From: Isoetes taiwanensis
Lineage: Eukaryota; Streptophyta; Lycopodiopsida; Isoetales; Isoetaceae
DNA: 64,000 nt
Reading direction: 5' to 3'
Assembly (NCBI GenBank): GCA_021234155.1
Contig: JAJEKV010000064.1
Coordinates: 3,782,001-3,846,000, forward strand
Position numbers and translations under genes: made by a program. Shown in pieces: positions 21,026-32,667 of this stretch (positions are counted from its first letter, which is position 1; the number at the start of each line of letters is the position of its first letter). A model generated the notes under the pieces. That model was given only the letters and a program-made list of their open reading frames with translations, ran no database searches and was not told where the DNA came from.

Positions 21026-21092
21026 GTCTCGCATTGTGCGCCCAGGGCTCGACCTAAATTTTAGCTTGGTGCTCTGGCGCACAGTGTGAGAC
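21026..21092. repeat. 66-bp palindrome, copy 4
   Basis: GTCTCGCATTGTGCGCC ... GGCGCACAGTGTGAGAC, about 200 bp from the tRNA primer site and 212 bp from copy 3. The same pair spacing is seen for copies 1 and 2. Confidence 0.85.
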
Positions 21093-21288
21093 ATTTCTAC
21101 TTTTGGGTCAAAATTTATTCAACTTTTTTAGTTTTTCTTGGTTCTTCAATTCTTCTAACTGTTACTAGCTTAGCATATGCTACAAAAATGAGAAAAAAAT
21201 TTCCCACCTTTTCGAGGTTTGAGAATCCTACTAAGTTAGTACTACTGGGAGCATGGCCAGTGCTTTGCTCTTGGTCACCAAGAACATT

Positions 21289-21300
21289 GCTCTGATACCA
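21289..21300 (-). other. Primer binding site for tRNA-iMet
   Basis: On the minus strand TGGTATCAGAGC, the complement of the initiator-methionine tRNA 3' end used by most plant LTR elements, one base inside the LTR end. Confidence 0.95.
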
Positions 21301-21301
21301 C

Positions 21302-22897
21302 TGTGACGTCCCCTACTCATATACGGTGCACTCACCGTATACAAACAGGAGTTCATCCCCCATACCAGCTCCATACTGATACAGGGCCCTCCACGTATCA
21401 CTGCAACCTTGATGAGTTCCAGTGGGAAGAATGAAGGGGTTATTGTACCCTGTCTCCCTCAGGGCCTACCTAGCTGCGGAAGCGTAAACATACATGTCAG
21501 TATACAACATCACATCACATAACCATCTCGAAGGATGGCTCGTCACATATCTGCATAGACAAAAATCAGCACATCACATATGGGAATCCTACCCAAAGAT
21601 CAGACTCAAAGGGATGACTGACGGCTTGGGTCTCCAGAGTTCATTGCAGACAGAATTCATGGCAATGGATTTGGCTGGCATGAGAACATGGCTTAGGGTA
21701 GTCCACTCCATCCGCCCCTCCTATGCACACTTTGCAGATTGGGTTGAAAAGTGTTGGGACCGGACCGTAGCCTGCCAGGTGCATAGCCGAAAGGGCTACT
21801 GCTGGATTGCATCTCCCCAGTCCTGATGAGGCAGGAAGAGAGTCGCCTCTCCTCCAGGGACTTCCATGCCCAACACAGGTGACTAGAGGGCCACTGCCCT
21901 TATTCGACTTGAACCCAATGGAGAGTGACGCATCACTCCACGGGTGTCGAGCCCATGCCTTGCCCACACGCAGTGGCAAGCCATTAGACCTAGTCCACAG
22001 GGATCCCCGATAGGCTTTACACACCAGAGGGATCGTTCTGTGTTGGGACAAGTACCCCATTGTTCTGCCGGTCTAGCCCCTCGACCCACAACCCGGTGTG
22101 GCTCTTGTACACAGGCCGAATTTACAGTGTGCTAAAGAGGCTAGTTAGGAGCATCAACTACCAGGCTTTAAGGTCTCTACCCCCCTTCCCAATACAATGA
22201 GTCCACAGAGATACATCATCTATACATATCACAGAAGAACTAAAGAATAAGATCTAATCTAAATCACAGAGTTAGGTTCTTTAGTTAGGGCTCGATATCT
22301 AGGGATCTAGATGGCTGCTATGGGCAATTTAATAGGCTAAACCTACTTATTCAATGACTGGGAGGCGGTTTAGGCTATTAAATTGACAAAATACCTGATC
22401 GTTGGCTCGCTCCTCCTACCCTGAACTCGACCATCCTGCTGAACTGCTAGAAGATGAAGCTAGAAAGGGGAACTGATGAGCTAAACTGCTCAGACAGAGT
22501 TTGGGAGGCGGGTTTGGCTTCTGGAGCAAGCAAAGCAGAGACCTAGAATGCTATGGACGAAAATAGCAAGTTAGGGTTTCCTTTACCTAAATAGACAAAG
22601 GGTTAGGGCTAGGGTTTCCCATTATCCCTTTAAGCATGTGGGATAATTGGGTGTGGCCCACTTGCCTTTATTAACTAGGTGGCATAAAGTGTCCACATGG
22701 GTAAGTGTGTACACTTGGGTAAATGTACACATGGGTAAATGTGCACATTAATAAAATGTACACACCTTGCAAGTTGCCCCCTAGGGTGCTACCTGCTTGG
22801 CTACACGTCGGCGTACACGTCAATCGGGATGGCGTGTACGCGTGACGAGGCAGTACAGTATACGTCTTAGGACCGTATACTATCCTGGAACGTCACA
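21302..22897 (-). repeat. Chromovirus 5' LTR (1596 bp)
   Basis: Minus-strand LTR, start TGTGACGTTCC at 22897 and end GGGGACGTCACA at 21302, next to the primer site. Same length as the LTR at 6800-8395 and about 98% alike. The outer flank on the element strand is TACAC. Confidence 0.93.
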
Positions 22898-22902
22898 GTG
22901 TA

Positions 22903-24574
22903 GGCTGTAAGATGATGTAATTTAGCAGTATTTGGCTTCCATGATGCATTAATGTTACCACGAAGCTTCACAATAGAGGAATGGCCGACTGAGGTGGAGC
23001 TGTCATGAAGTTCACAAAAATGCAAAACAATACTTGCTAATATATATGTCTTGCATTTTTATTTCTTATACCAATTTGGGAACTCCTTCGACGTGAAGGG
23101 TGGTAAACCCAAGAAATTTATAGCTTACCTGCATGTCCTTTTGATTTTACCCTTCTTTGGCTAATAATTGAATGGTTGGCATGCAGGTAACCAAACTTCT
23201 TGCTCATCGTTTGGAGTTTATGAGTATTCTTCATGAAATAGACATCTATTTTGTCATATTGGCTAAGATTCAAAAGCTCTTGTAAGTATCTTATCTGAAA
23301 AATGTCCTAGTATTGTTTAAACAAGAGGTACAATCAATATCCATCTTACTGCTATACTGTTGACTGCCGGCAGCAAGGTATTTTGCAAAAATTGATACAA
23401 TGATTACTGATTTTTCATATATGAAAGATATTTTCATTTCATAATTACTCTTTTACTGAGGTTCAAATTTCTTAAAGCAATATATGATGGTCTTTTTTGG
23501 TAATGACAGTGTACATATTTGCTATTAATGCTCTCTAGTCATTAGGTTGATCTCTGATACAATATGTTAAGTAATAAGTATGATAGACCAAATCAGGGCC
23601 TAACAATATATGATCACCTGGTGTATTCTTAGGACTGCTAATTGGATATTAAATTCCCTGAACAGAGACTTTAAGATTAGAATTTTGTCTAGACTTAAAC
23701 AAGATTAAAGGTTTTTTTTTTATTTGATATTTCTCTCTAACATGTATTTATGTTTCGCCTTAGAATGTAAAATTTCAGCCCAAACAGAATCCTTAAAAAA
23801 AAAAAGATAAAAAAAAAAAAAAAAAAAAATTCATTAGGGGGGTGCTGGTGCTATGCTTGGATTTCGCGAAAATGCCCCCCAGCTACGTGCGTTTACCAAT
23901 GTATTTGCATATGCTTTTGCTTGCTGCTTTTATGTGTGAGTGATGGACGGTAAATATTATCTATTCTGTTTCTATTTTCTTTTTTTCAATAAAAATACTC
24001 TAAACAAAGTTTAAAATGAAACGCACTAATTTGCTATAAACGCACTTTAAAGGGAATCTTTGAAAGATTCCCTAAAATCCCCCCAAAAAGGTCCCTTTTC
24101 GTGGTATATTTGTGACAAGTGTGACAATTTGAAAATTTTAGGCATCATTTTTGAGGGGGGGGTGTGAACTTAGCTTTCATTCAAAATTGTTTGATATCCC
24201 TTTTTGGCCCCCTAGTTTGGTTTGAGAAATAGTAATATTTTCAAAAACTGAACAAAATAGACATTGAAAAAAACAGCAAGCACACTAAAGTGCCAAAAAG
24301 GTATTTTATTCAAAGTTTTCAAAATCAATACAAAACTATGAACAAAACTGTAAAAAATGCAACACATTTTGACATTGCCTCATCGAAGCAAACATTTTCA
24401 CATGAAAGTATGCCTCATTGAACAAACTTACACTTTGAAGTGTAAGTTGGAGTCGAAGACGCTCGCTCTTCATCTTATATACTTGCTCTTATTTGCTCAT
24501 TCGTCTTGCTATAGACTGATGTATACCGCGATGACAATGCGTGGACATAACGTCTTCAAAATAAATTTCTAGAT
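22903..24574. other. Non-coding stretch
   Basis: No gene seen. Contains an A-rich run at about 23795-23830 beside a GC-rich block (GGGGGGTGCTGGTGCTATG). A segment at 23996-24080 (TTTAAAATGAAACGCACT ... TTGAAAGATTCC) recurs in inverted orientation at about 31440-31520. Confidence 0.5.
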
Positions 24575-24972
24575 GGCATAAATTTATACTACAATAGATA
24601 GTGTTGTGTGGATATAACATGCCAGAGAGTTCGCATGGTATAAATTTATACCGCGAGAGGACTCGAGCGGTATAAATTTATACCGCGAGAGCTCTCTCGA
24701 TTCACTGCAAGAGCTCTCACGGTATAAATTTATACCGTGAGAGCTCCCTCGTTATACCGCGAGAGCTCTCTCGGTATAAATTTATACCGCGACAGCTCTC
24801 TCGGTATAAATTTATACCGCAGACAACCTTCAGACAACCAATTTATATACATATATGTGTATATATATATAATATGTACACATACTTACATATATATATA
24901 TATATATATCCGACAAGAAAAGAGAACTCTTGCGGTATAAATCTATACGGAGAAACGGTATAAATTTATACC
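24575..24972. repeat. Cluster of perfect 16-bp palindromes GGTATAAATTTATACC
   Basis: Six perfect copies start at 24637, 24669, 24721, 24773, 24803 and 24957; variants lie at 24575, 24751 and 24934, and one near-copy at 31028. Several are separated by CGCGAGAGCTCTCTCG-type sequence, itself palindromic. Spacing is 30-52 bp for neighbours, with one larger gap filled by a TA repeat. Not coding and not a CRISPR array. Confidence 0.9.
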
Positions 24973-25022
24973 GAATTGCATATATATATAAGACTTTTAT
25001 ATATATATGTATATATATACAA
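24838..25022. repeat. (TA)n-rich low-complexity DNA
   Basis: Runs of TATATATA and TATATGTATA at 24840-24910 and 24978-25022, interleaved with the last palindromes. Confidence 0.85.
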
Positions 25023-26800
25023 GTCTTTATACTATGAATGGGTGCGTCATCTAAGGATTATGAACATCTGGAAGCAAAATTCAAGCTTAAACAGACTAGT
25101 ATCTATACTTGAGTGTCAAGAATTAAGTTAGAAGAATTGCTTTGTAATTGATCTTCCCTTTAATCCCTTTTCATTTGTTTCATATGCAATGCACGGGTCT
25201 GTACATATCCCTTTTACAGCTTGGGGCCGAGGTGGAATGGCTCCAGGCTTGCGCCCCGTTTTTGAGACCGATCACATCGACCTTATGGAGAGGCTTCAAA
25301 AATTCCGTGTTATAAAGATAGATTCTCTTACATTCCCTTAAATTCCCCAAATATCCTCTTAGAAATGTTCCATCAAACAATTCCTAAAATATTCTAAGTA
25401 GATTCTCTCGAATATTCCCTACAATAAATACCATGACATCTCACTCGATTCAAATTTGATGCCTAATAAAAACCATGACACCGCAGCCTAATTGAAATTT
25501 AATGCCCAATAAAAACCATGACACCTCAACCCCAATTGAAAATTTCCTTTTAGCTTCTTAATAAAAAATTAACGGTTAGGGTTTTTCCTACCCTTTTTAT
25601 CTAACGGCCAAGATTTCCTACACCAATTCCACTTTAAGACAACTTTCTAACACGCCAAAAAAAAAATCAACGGCCAATATTTTGCCATCCCTCTTGATCT
25701 AACGGCACACGTGCCCGACAACAGTCCAAGGATGTAGAGATAAGAGATATGTATGGCCTGTACAAAGTTGAACGTATCTATTTTGAGAATTGTAGACAGT
25801 CGATTTTATGGGCCAACATTGGTCAGATTTGTGAGAATACGAGTGAAGATTGCATCTGATATGCCAAGTTTCAAACATGGGCAATGAGAAGTGCAATTTG
25901 TTTAAGAGTAGAGATGAATTGATAATAGCAAGATTAACTCCACAACTTGATGACAAAATGTGCAAGCCCGTCACTTATTTTATGGACAAAGAAGAAGCAA
26001 ATGCAATGTCATGCTATGTACACATTGAATCTCTATGGTAACAATGTCTCAAACAAAAATGCAAAGCACCATTCTATATTGTGATATATAACTCAAAAGC
26101 ATTGGCGAAAACCACATATAGGCGAATTAGGTAATCTCACAACAAACAAAGGAAGTGGTGTTGTTGCAATTTTCTAATGATTAGGCCTATGAACTTAAGT
26201 TCTCGAGTTAATGAGACGTAAGGAGGACTGATACAGACTATCAACTATGAGTTTAGTATGAACTAACCTTGCTAAGTTATAGTGCAATCCTAGTGGATGA
26301 AACCCTTGAGAGGACTTTGCCTATTAATATCTTTTTCTATTCTCTCATGGTGTCATTTTCAAGAAATCACTACAGATTTTGAGAATGTATGAGTCAGTTT
26401 GAACGAAAATATCTCCGTAATTTATTTCAAAATTGATCTATTCTATGGCTCCTATAGATAGGGCCGACTTGTGTCTTTCAATATGTAGCACAAACAATCA
26501 TCTATCACTGCAGAGGCATCACCGAAAGAAAGAGGACAATGTGCAGAAGAAATGCCACACACCTAAGTGGAGACCGAAGGCAATCCAAATGCCACATTTT
26601 GATAGATGACAACAAGCTCAAAAATACCTAAGCATCTAGAGACACACATGTATAAATGAAAATGACATCAGTTCCCTTCTAATTACGGTTCCTTATCAAT
26701 CCCTATACACTGTAGGAAGATGCATAATGGCATCATCTGCTAACAAAATAATCGATTTAAAAACCAACTCCCAAATCCACAATATGCCATGTTTGAAAGC
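25023..26800. other. Non-coding stretch
   Basis: No gene recognised. Contains several near-repeats of AATAAAAACCATGACA(C/T) at 25430-25530 and short open stretches without protein-like character. Confidence 0.45.
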
Positions 26801-26819
26801 AGTACAAACCTTCATTCAC

Positions 26820-26960
26820 CTTGCAACTGTACAAATTGCGCAAAACTACATTAGCGTCCCCAGGACTAAGCTGGCTTGCCATCCATGCAAGGACAACATT
26901 TCTACAATCTTCTAATACTTCACCCCCATCAGAAGTTATTGTTAACTCATTTGACTACAC
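26820..26960 (-). pseudogene. At1g61900-like exon (downstream)
   Basis: Minus-strand exon-like segment reading EDCRNVVLAWMASQLSPGD... and ending ...LYSCK at a GT donor (AAG|GTGAAT). It matches the plant GPI-anchored At1g61900-type family, as I recall it, in the stretch reading about CKNVVNRWLATKLDP ... LANCK. It lies downstream, on the same strand, of the exon at 29140-29443 that matches an earlier part of the same family. The intervening conserved Cys-rich exon and the later exons were not found, so the locus is probably incomplete. Confidence 0.55.
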
Positions 26961-27354
26961 TTCTCTAACAACGGCTTGTCTTAAAATTCGTTTTCTGCCA
27001 TATTTGTGCCAGTATTACTGGCTGCTCTTACACCAAATGTTGCGAAAAAACTCCCGCCGAAGGCCCAAAGAGCAAGCAAAACCATAAACTTATGCTAGTG
27101 GAAGAAAATCAGCAAAGCACATTCATCAACTGCCCTATTTCTTCCAGCGACGTCAAGGAAAACTAAATGCAGGAAAGAGTATTTGACCCTAGTTCCATTA
27201 TTGCTCCACTGGCACTGATTGCTAAGGATAGCAGCACTATCACTTGCTCTGCTTAGATAGGAAGTGCAACCATCCAAACATTTTGGAAACAAACTCAAAA
27301 GTTAAACATAGCTAGACATAGTTAGACATGTTGACTTATCTAGACATGGCAAAG

Positions 27355-28571
27355 GGGAATTCTTGGGACTAGACCACTCAACAGCTGCCCTTTCAATGCG
27401 CCGAAGTGTTGATGCAACAGCCTCCCTTGCAACAGTGCTTGCCCGCCCTGCATTTGTTACAATCTACAGCAGTGATAATTGAATAAGGCACAAGTCCCTT
27501 TTTCATTGAGAGCACTTGGGAAAAATTAGACAGGACCAGAAGTAAACAGTATCCTTCACGGTAAAGCTTAATGCCTGACACTAAACATATCCATAGAGAC
27601 GTCAGAAATTTGAATTCCAGAGTGATAAAAGCTGAACCAGATCCATAGTCTAATCAAAATTCCATGTCGAAGCACACAATTGTATGATTTAAGACTCCCC
27701 AAAGCTCACTTTGCAACTACAGCTGCATGGATGATTATAGTGGTCCTATGCTAAATTCTTCTATCAATAATGGCCAGATCAGAGATGCTATATGATCTAG
27801 ATCTATTTGCTCCATATCAATGGGAAGGAAATGAACTCTTCTTGGGATGGTATAAAACTTGGTAGAAGAGGCCAGTCCGAAGAGAAGCCACGTTAAATTT
27901 GACCTATACGAATTTCTGCAATGCACAAGCAAACGCAACATAAGATAAGCCCTTAATTCTTGAACATAATATAGCGGTGCTAAAGGCATGAAGCCCTAGG
28001 ATACATTAATCAACCTAAATGCTAAATCTTTTGCCATTCCAAAAAAAAGATCAGGATTGAATCTTACTATAAACTCTTCAAAATTCTTGACAGTTGGAAA
28101 CGCCTTGCTGCATAGCTCCACTCCTATGATTAGGGACACAACCAGCTCTGAAACGTGTGTCAGTTCTTAAAAAGCGCCTCCATCTGCAAAGACATCCTGA
28201 GACATTAACTCCACAAGAAGCTTGTTTGTTGGAAAATGTAATATCAGTACACTAGTACCCCTCTATTTGCCATACGTGAGGGTTTTAGCAGAGAAATTAC
28301 CCCACAGTTGTTGATATTGGAATTCTTATCAGCCAAGATCCTATATCACAATACTGTTGGCTCCACTTCTTCAAAAAAGGAACATACTATATATTCTCTG
28401 CATGGTTTCCATCCTTCCCGTCCTCTAGAAAAACCACCCTGGGAGGTCTCTTGTGCTTCTTAAGCAGGGCATCTTCGCATTCACTTTTGTTGATGATGAT
28501 ATCACAGTGTTCATTGTGGTCAACGTCCACAATCTCATTTTGCATATCATTATCTGATCCATGTCTTTGAA
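27355..28571 (-). other. Possible minus-strand exons of unknown family
   Basis: Two protein-like segments. At 27355-27465, after an acceptor-like CTGCTGTAG, a frame reads IVTNAGRASTVAREAVASTL and continues RRIERAAVEWSSPKN. At about 28389-28571, after an acceptor-like TTCTTCAAAG, an acidic frame (MQNEIVDVDHNEHCDIIINK, then KRPPRVVFLEDGKDG) runs to a stop. Both lie between the two At1g61900-like exons, but neither matches that family to my eye. They may be fragments of other genes. Confidence 0.3.
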
Positions 28572-28761
28572 GAATAAAGATTTGTTAAAAACCTTTTTCT
28601 TCAGCTCACACAACCAAGACGCAATACACATGGGCATTGTAAAATAACCTTCATCGCCTACAGAGAGTCCATTCAATCCTCCTCTGTTTTAGAGTAAGCA
28701 TGGCTACCATTCTCCTCAGGAAAAGCTCCATTTACCTGCACATTCTTTTGTCACCAGGTTG

Positions 28762-29093
28762 TCACCGGTGCCAGAATGCAAGCACCGATTTCAAAACCAT
28801 GAAGAAGATCAAGAGTCGCAAGATGAAACAGAATCCGCCATAAATAACATTTAGAAGCCCAGAATGAAGCCTGAGGATGGCCCCAGCTAGCTCGATCATA
28901 CAGTTTGGCCGAGCAACAAACGTTGGAGGATGCTTAAATGTTTCAACTGTACGAACAGTGGGAACACAAATCGTGTAGCGCCCAGCAACCGCAAACAGAG
29001 CCTGGGAGAAGAAACCGTCCAAAAGCTTATGGCTTCAGGAGCATCCAGTGTGGGACAAACTCTAAAAACCCAACAAGTATATTTCCTGTACAA
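28762..29093 (-). other. Minus-strand open stretch with hydrophobic end
   Basis: A frame reading FFSQALFAVAGRYTICVPTV, then a hydrophobic run (FCFILRLLIFFMVLKSVLAF) that could be a membrane segment. No family recognised; may be an exon of the neighbouring decayed gene. Confidence 0.25.
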
Positions 29094-29139
29094 TTTATGC
29101 TAGGCGGAAGGGGCCTATGAAAATTTAGATTTCATCCGG

Positions 29140-29443
29140 ATTGACACGCTTCTAATAAACCACTCGCATTCACTATGTTATGAAAATCGGCCATGCTGGT
29201 AACAGGACAGGAACCCTGCGGAAAATCGGTAGAATGAACTGAGCATAGCTCTGGAAGGCTGGTATTTGCACCTTTGCTTACAAGCAACTTTAGCGAATCT
29301 GAAAAGCAGTACTCTGCTTCTGTTGCATTAAGACCAGAAAGACCAGTATGCACTAGGAGGGAGGATCTGACACTCTTAAACCAGCAGAGATAGCAAACTA
29401 AGAGAGGCAGGCAAGGCATCGCCATTGTCGTCAGAAAACCCAT
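29140..29443 (-). pseudogene. At1g61900-like GPI-anchored-protein exon
   Basis: The frame reads GLNATEAEYCFSDSLKLLVS, then KGANTSLPELCSVHSTDFPQ and GSCPVTSMADFHNIV..LLEAC. The Cys pattern and the 'LN.T...C.SD...L...GA...L..(L/I)CS(I/V)H' arrangement match plant At1g61900-type secreted GPI-anchored proteins, where an earlier Cys-rich part precedes this segment. That earlier part is not visible upstream, and an HSP70 fragment stands there instead. Likely a gene fragment. Confidence 0.6.
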
Positions 29444-29868
29444 TAACTTCTGTAAACAAGAAACGAGAAAAGAACTAAGAAACTGTGTGGGCTAAACGAC
29501 ACTGAATCACAAAGAATATAAATGCCCCTCAAGTGCATAGTGGCATAACCAGCAGATATCTCTTAAGAGCTCCCAGATATACAACTTACCTGATATGCTT
29601 GCCGAACAACGCGTGACAGGTGCAATCCGGAACACAGCCTGAGTATGATATACAATTTTAAGAGTTTGTTCCACGGCCGGGTTCGAAAATCAAAAGCTAA
29701 GAAACTCCCAGAAACATATGGAGTTGGAGCGGTTTCTCACGTTTAGAAGTAGATCATATGAAGGATCAATTGAATACAAAAATGCTACGGTAAAAAGAAA
29801 ATACTTCAAGCGTAATGAACATGGGCCAATCTACGAAGAAATAGGAAGCCTGCGAGCAGCAAATGTGA

Positions 29869-29985
29869 TGCCTAACCTGTTACCCTTGTCATTTGCGATG
29901 ATCTCAACACGATCATGACACAAGAATAGGTAGTACCAAGATCGATACTAATGGCGGGGCCTTCACCCTTTCCGCCATCTCCAAG
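29869..29985 (-). pseudogene. HSP70 N-terminal fragment
   Basis: The minus strand reads G.[18 protein letters not shown] then [13 protein letters not shown], the start of cytosolic HSP70 (family text: [39 protein letters not shown]). The GVWQ-H stretch between the two parts is missing and the reading frame changes there; two bases also seem lost just after the ATG. The similarity stops after GNR. A short gene fragment, not an active gene. Confidence 0.85.
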
Positions 29986-32359
29986 ATCTAAGAAAAAAAA
30001 AAGACGGATTTTTGACAAAAACACAAGATCCCAAGCTTAACTTGGCCTGAGGAGCGGATCGAGTATGAATGGGTTATCGAACAAAGCGAAAGCGATCGGG
30101 GCTTGAAGAAATCGATATCTCAAAGATATTTTTTTGCCGAAACATCTCGAAGACTTTCTCTCGAGATTTCTGTAACTATAGGTTCTTGCCACTCGGTTGG
30201 CATTAATTATTACATTTAATATGGGCGATTAAATCTAAGCCATTGATCTAGCACATTCTAGGGCCCAGATCAAAAGCCCCAAATAAAGGGGTCATTTGAG
30301 GTGGCTTATTTGGGGGCTTCACGTGGGCCGTCCAGATCTGAGATGGACGGCCGAGATTTAATTGTCTACACACATCTACACACAAATATAATTGTATAAG
30401 AGATAAGAGATATGCAGTCCAGAGGCAAAATATATATCGTGTAAAATCTTTTGGGGTCTTTCTTGCTCGCCAAAGGGTTTGGCAACTGAAAACTACTAAA
30501 GTAACACACATAAGGGATAATTTTACACACTTTTCTTGGTTTTTTAGTCTAAAACTTTCTGAGCTTGTAATGCAATGTTAGAGCATAAAGTAGTCGAATC
30601 ATGTTATTATTTCTACTTTTTTTTCTCTATATACATGCGAACTTCACTTCAGGTAGCTCAAAAATTGCTATTAAAGGCAAAGAACTCCAAAATGTTATGG
30701 TGACACAGGTGTTTGACGAAAAGGAAACTACATGGTTTATCCAGAGGGGTGCGAGGAGTAGAAACCCCTCAGAAGTTTACCTATTTATTTGCAAATATAT
30801 AGGAAAGGGTAAGGCGCGAATACTTCAACGCCCAGAAATGTGCATGGTGCCCATCGCTTTCTGATGACGTAATTGTGATGAATATGCTCAACATTACTAA
30901 AGAGATTGACTATCTTCTGAGCATCACCATGTTGTAGAAAGACATGTGCATTCAAAAATACATCTCCGAGAATAAAAAAGGAGGGCATGTAATCACAGGG
31001 CTTCATTACTTCCACTTTTGTATCCTCGGTATAAATTTATACTGCATCATCAACTAAAACTTCAGCTTAGCTACAAGATATCGTGGATGTATTGGCATTT
31101 ATAATACTATGTGATGCAAAAACAATGGTTTGTCATTCAAGAAGTTTGTTCAACTGCCTCCCAATGTGTTTTAAGGTCCATTAGGATGTTTAGCAAAAAT
31201 GGTTGTGAAATAACAAATTTCTTGTCTTCTAAAATAGCTAATATAAAAGTTTTCAGGGACAAGGTACAAAAGCATCTAATTTCTTCATACGAATTTGCCC
31301 CATAGTAAATCTTTGAATTTCATTGTAGTTCTTTCCCCCTCTAAAATGGGATTTTTTTTTGTTTTGTGTTTTTCCTTAATATTAAAATGTCTGTTTTCAC
31401 GAGCAATTTTATAAATCTTTGGACTAATGGTAATAAAAGGGAAGGATTTTAGAATTTTATAAATTTTCAAAAGGAATCTTTCAAACGCACTTCTTAAATA
31501 AGTGCGTTTCATTTTAAACCTTGTTTCTATTCTTTCTTTTCAATCTTGCTTTTTAACATATCTTATATTATAATGTTTTGTGTAAGTAATGGACCATGCC
31601 CTAACTTTTATGGCTGAGATTTAATGACATTGATCCTATGGTCAAGATTTGATGAGTAACAGAAATAGTAGGTTAGTTCAAGCTTTTCTTTCGAAGTAGA
31701 TGCCTTTGATAAGTAGATGAATAGATGATCTTGATCGCTGGAGAGTAAAACAAATTCGTTTTTGCAAGTCGATTTGTTCTTAGGACTGGCTTATTCCCTA
31801 GCAAATAATGCACTGGTGCAAAGTTATGGTATTGCCCGATAGTACATAATATGGCATAAGTTCGATTTTGGGTATCTGTTTATCACAGTATTTTGGGAAT
31901 TCTGGCTCCTACGGGTGGCAAGTTTTTTAGAGTATGCTACGACATGCATTGATCATGCTAGGGAATTGAGTTATATGGTGGCACTTTGATTTCAAGATAT
32001 GATTTCATCATTTGCTTTGTTTGGCATTAGACCTCTGTTGTTGTGATGGTGATGGCATTGATAAATGGTGTTTACCCCTCTGCGAGAAGGAAAACGACTA
32101 TGGGATTCCAGCTTAAAAAAGATGAAGGAAAGGATACGACGCCCACTAATCAAGTTTGAATGTTTCTTCATGTCTATAGTTAAAGTTAGAAAAGGAATTT
32201 TTCACAACCATGTTCAAAGCATAGACGACTTTCATATAACAGAAGACATTTTGTAGCCCCTTAATGCAAGGAAACATCCAAATATCCTGTTTTATAAAAA
32301 AGACTTTTAAAGCATTTAGATTAACCTGAAGTTCGTCAATGTCATCTTCATACTCATGT
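29986..32359. other. Non-coding stretch with palindrome relics
   Basis: No confident gene. The ORF at 30601-30864 begins with a hydrophobic run but has no family resemblance. One near-perfect GGTATAAATTTATACT lies at 31028-31043, and a hairpin AACGCACTT..AAGTGCGTT at about 31486-31510. A short minus-strand exon-like piece (HEYEDDIDELQVNLNALK, about 32300-32356) ends where retroposon copy 2 begins. Confidence 0.4.
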
Positions 32360-32667
32360 GGTGAGGGCAGCCCACCTGCAAAAGAAATGGGCAGTGTACA
32401 GGGGAGGCGTAGCAATTATTCTAGATCAATGGCCTTCCAATCCTTGGACTGGCTATCTCTAGATAATTTTAGAAGCATAAATTTACCACTAGCATTAGCA
32501 TTATCTTCTCTTATTCTTGGTAGCCTTTTAATTTTGGTTATTGTATTTGGTGATGGGGCCTAGTCCCCGGGTTTTAGATGGGCTGTTGCCCTTGCATGTG
32601 TCATTCCATAACCCGTTGGGTTCCCGTGGACGTAAAAATTCTTATCTTATCTTATCTTATCTTATCT
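32360..32667 (+). mobile_element. Non-LTR retroposon, 5'-truncated copy 2
   Basis: Matches 84-387 over its length, including CAAAAGAAATGGGCAGTGTA, GATCAATGGCCTTCCAATCC and the GGGTTCCCGTGGACG block, and ends in (TCTTA)n at about 32640-32667. Inserted beside the minus-strand exon-like piece at 32.3 kb. No clear target duplication was seen. Confidence 0.85.

Larger units (their letters stand above)
15115..22902 (-). mobile_element. Ty3/gypsy chromovirus, 5' part with accessory ORFs
   Basis: Read on the minus strand: flank TACAC (22898-22902), 5' LTR (22897-21302), tRNA-iMet primer site (21300-21289), a leader with two palindromes, a first accessory ORF group (20597-19319), a second leader with two palindromes, a second group (18653-17058), gag (16903 down to about 15505) and protease-region remains to about 15115. 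It is broken, with several breaks and one local rearrangement, and RT is absent. LTR length and flank match the 3' part at 4916-8400, so the two parts probably stem from one insertion later split by a rearrangement. Confidence 0.9.

Noticed and set aside
24575-24972. CRISPR array
   Set aside because: Repeats are 16-bp palindromes with irregular, partly palindromic spacers in a eukaryotic, transposon-rich setting.
24838-25022. TATA-box promoter
   Set aside because: Simple TA repeat with no gene downstream on either strand.
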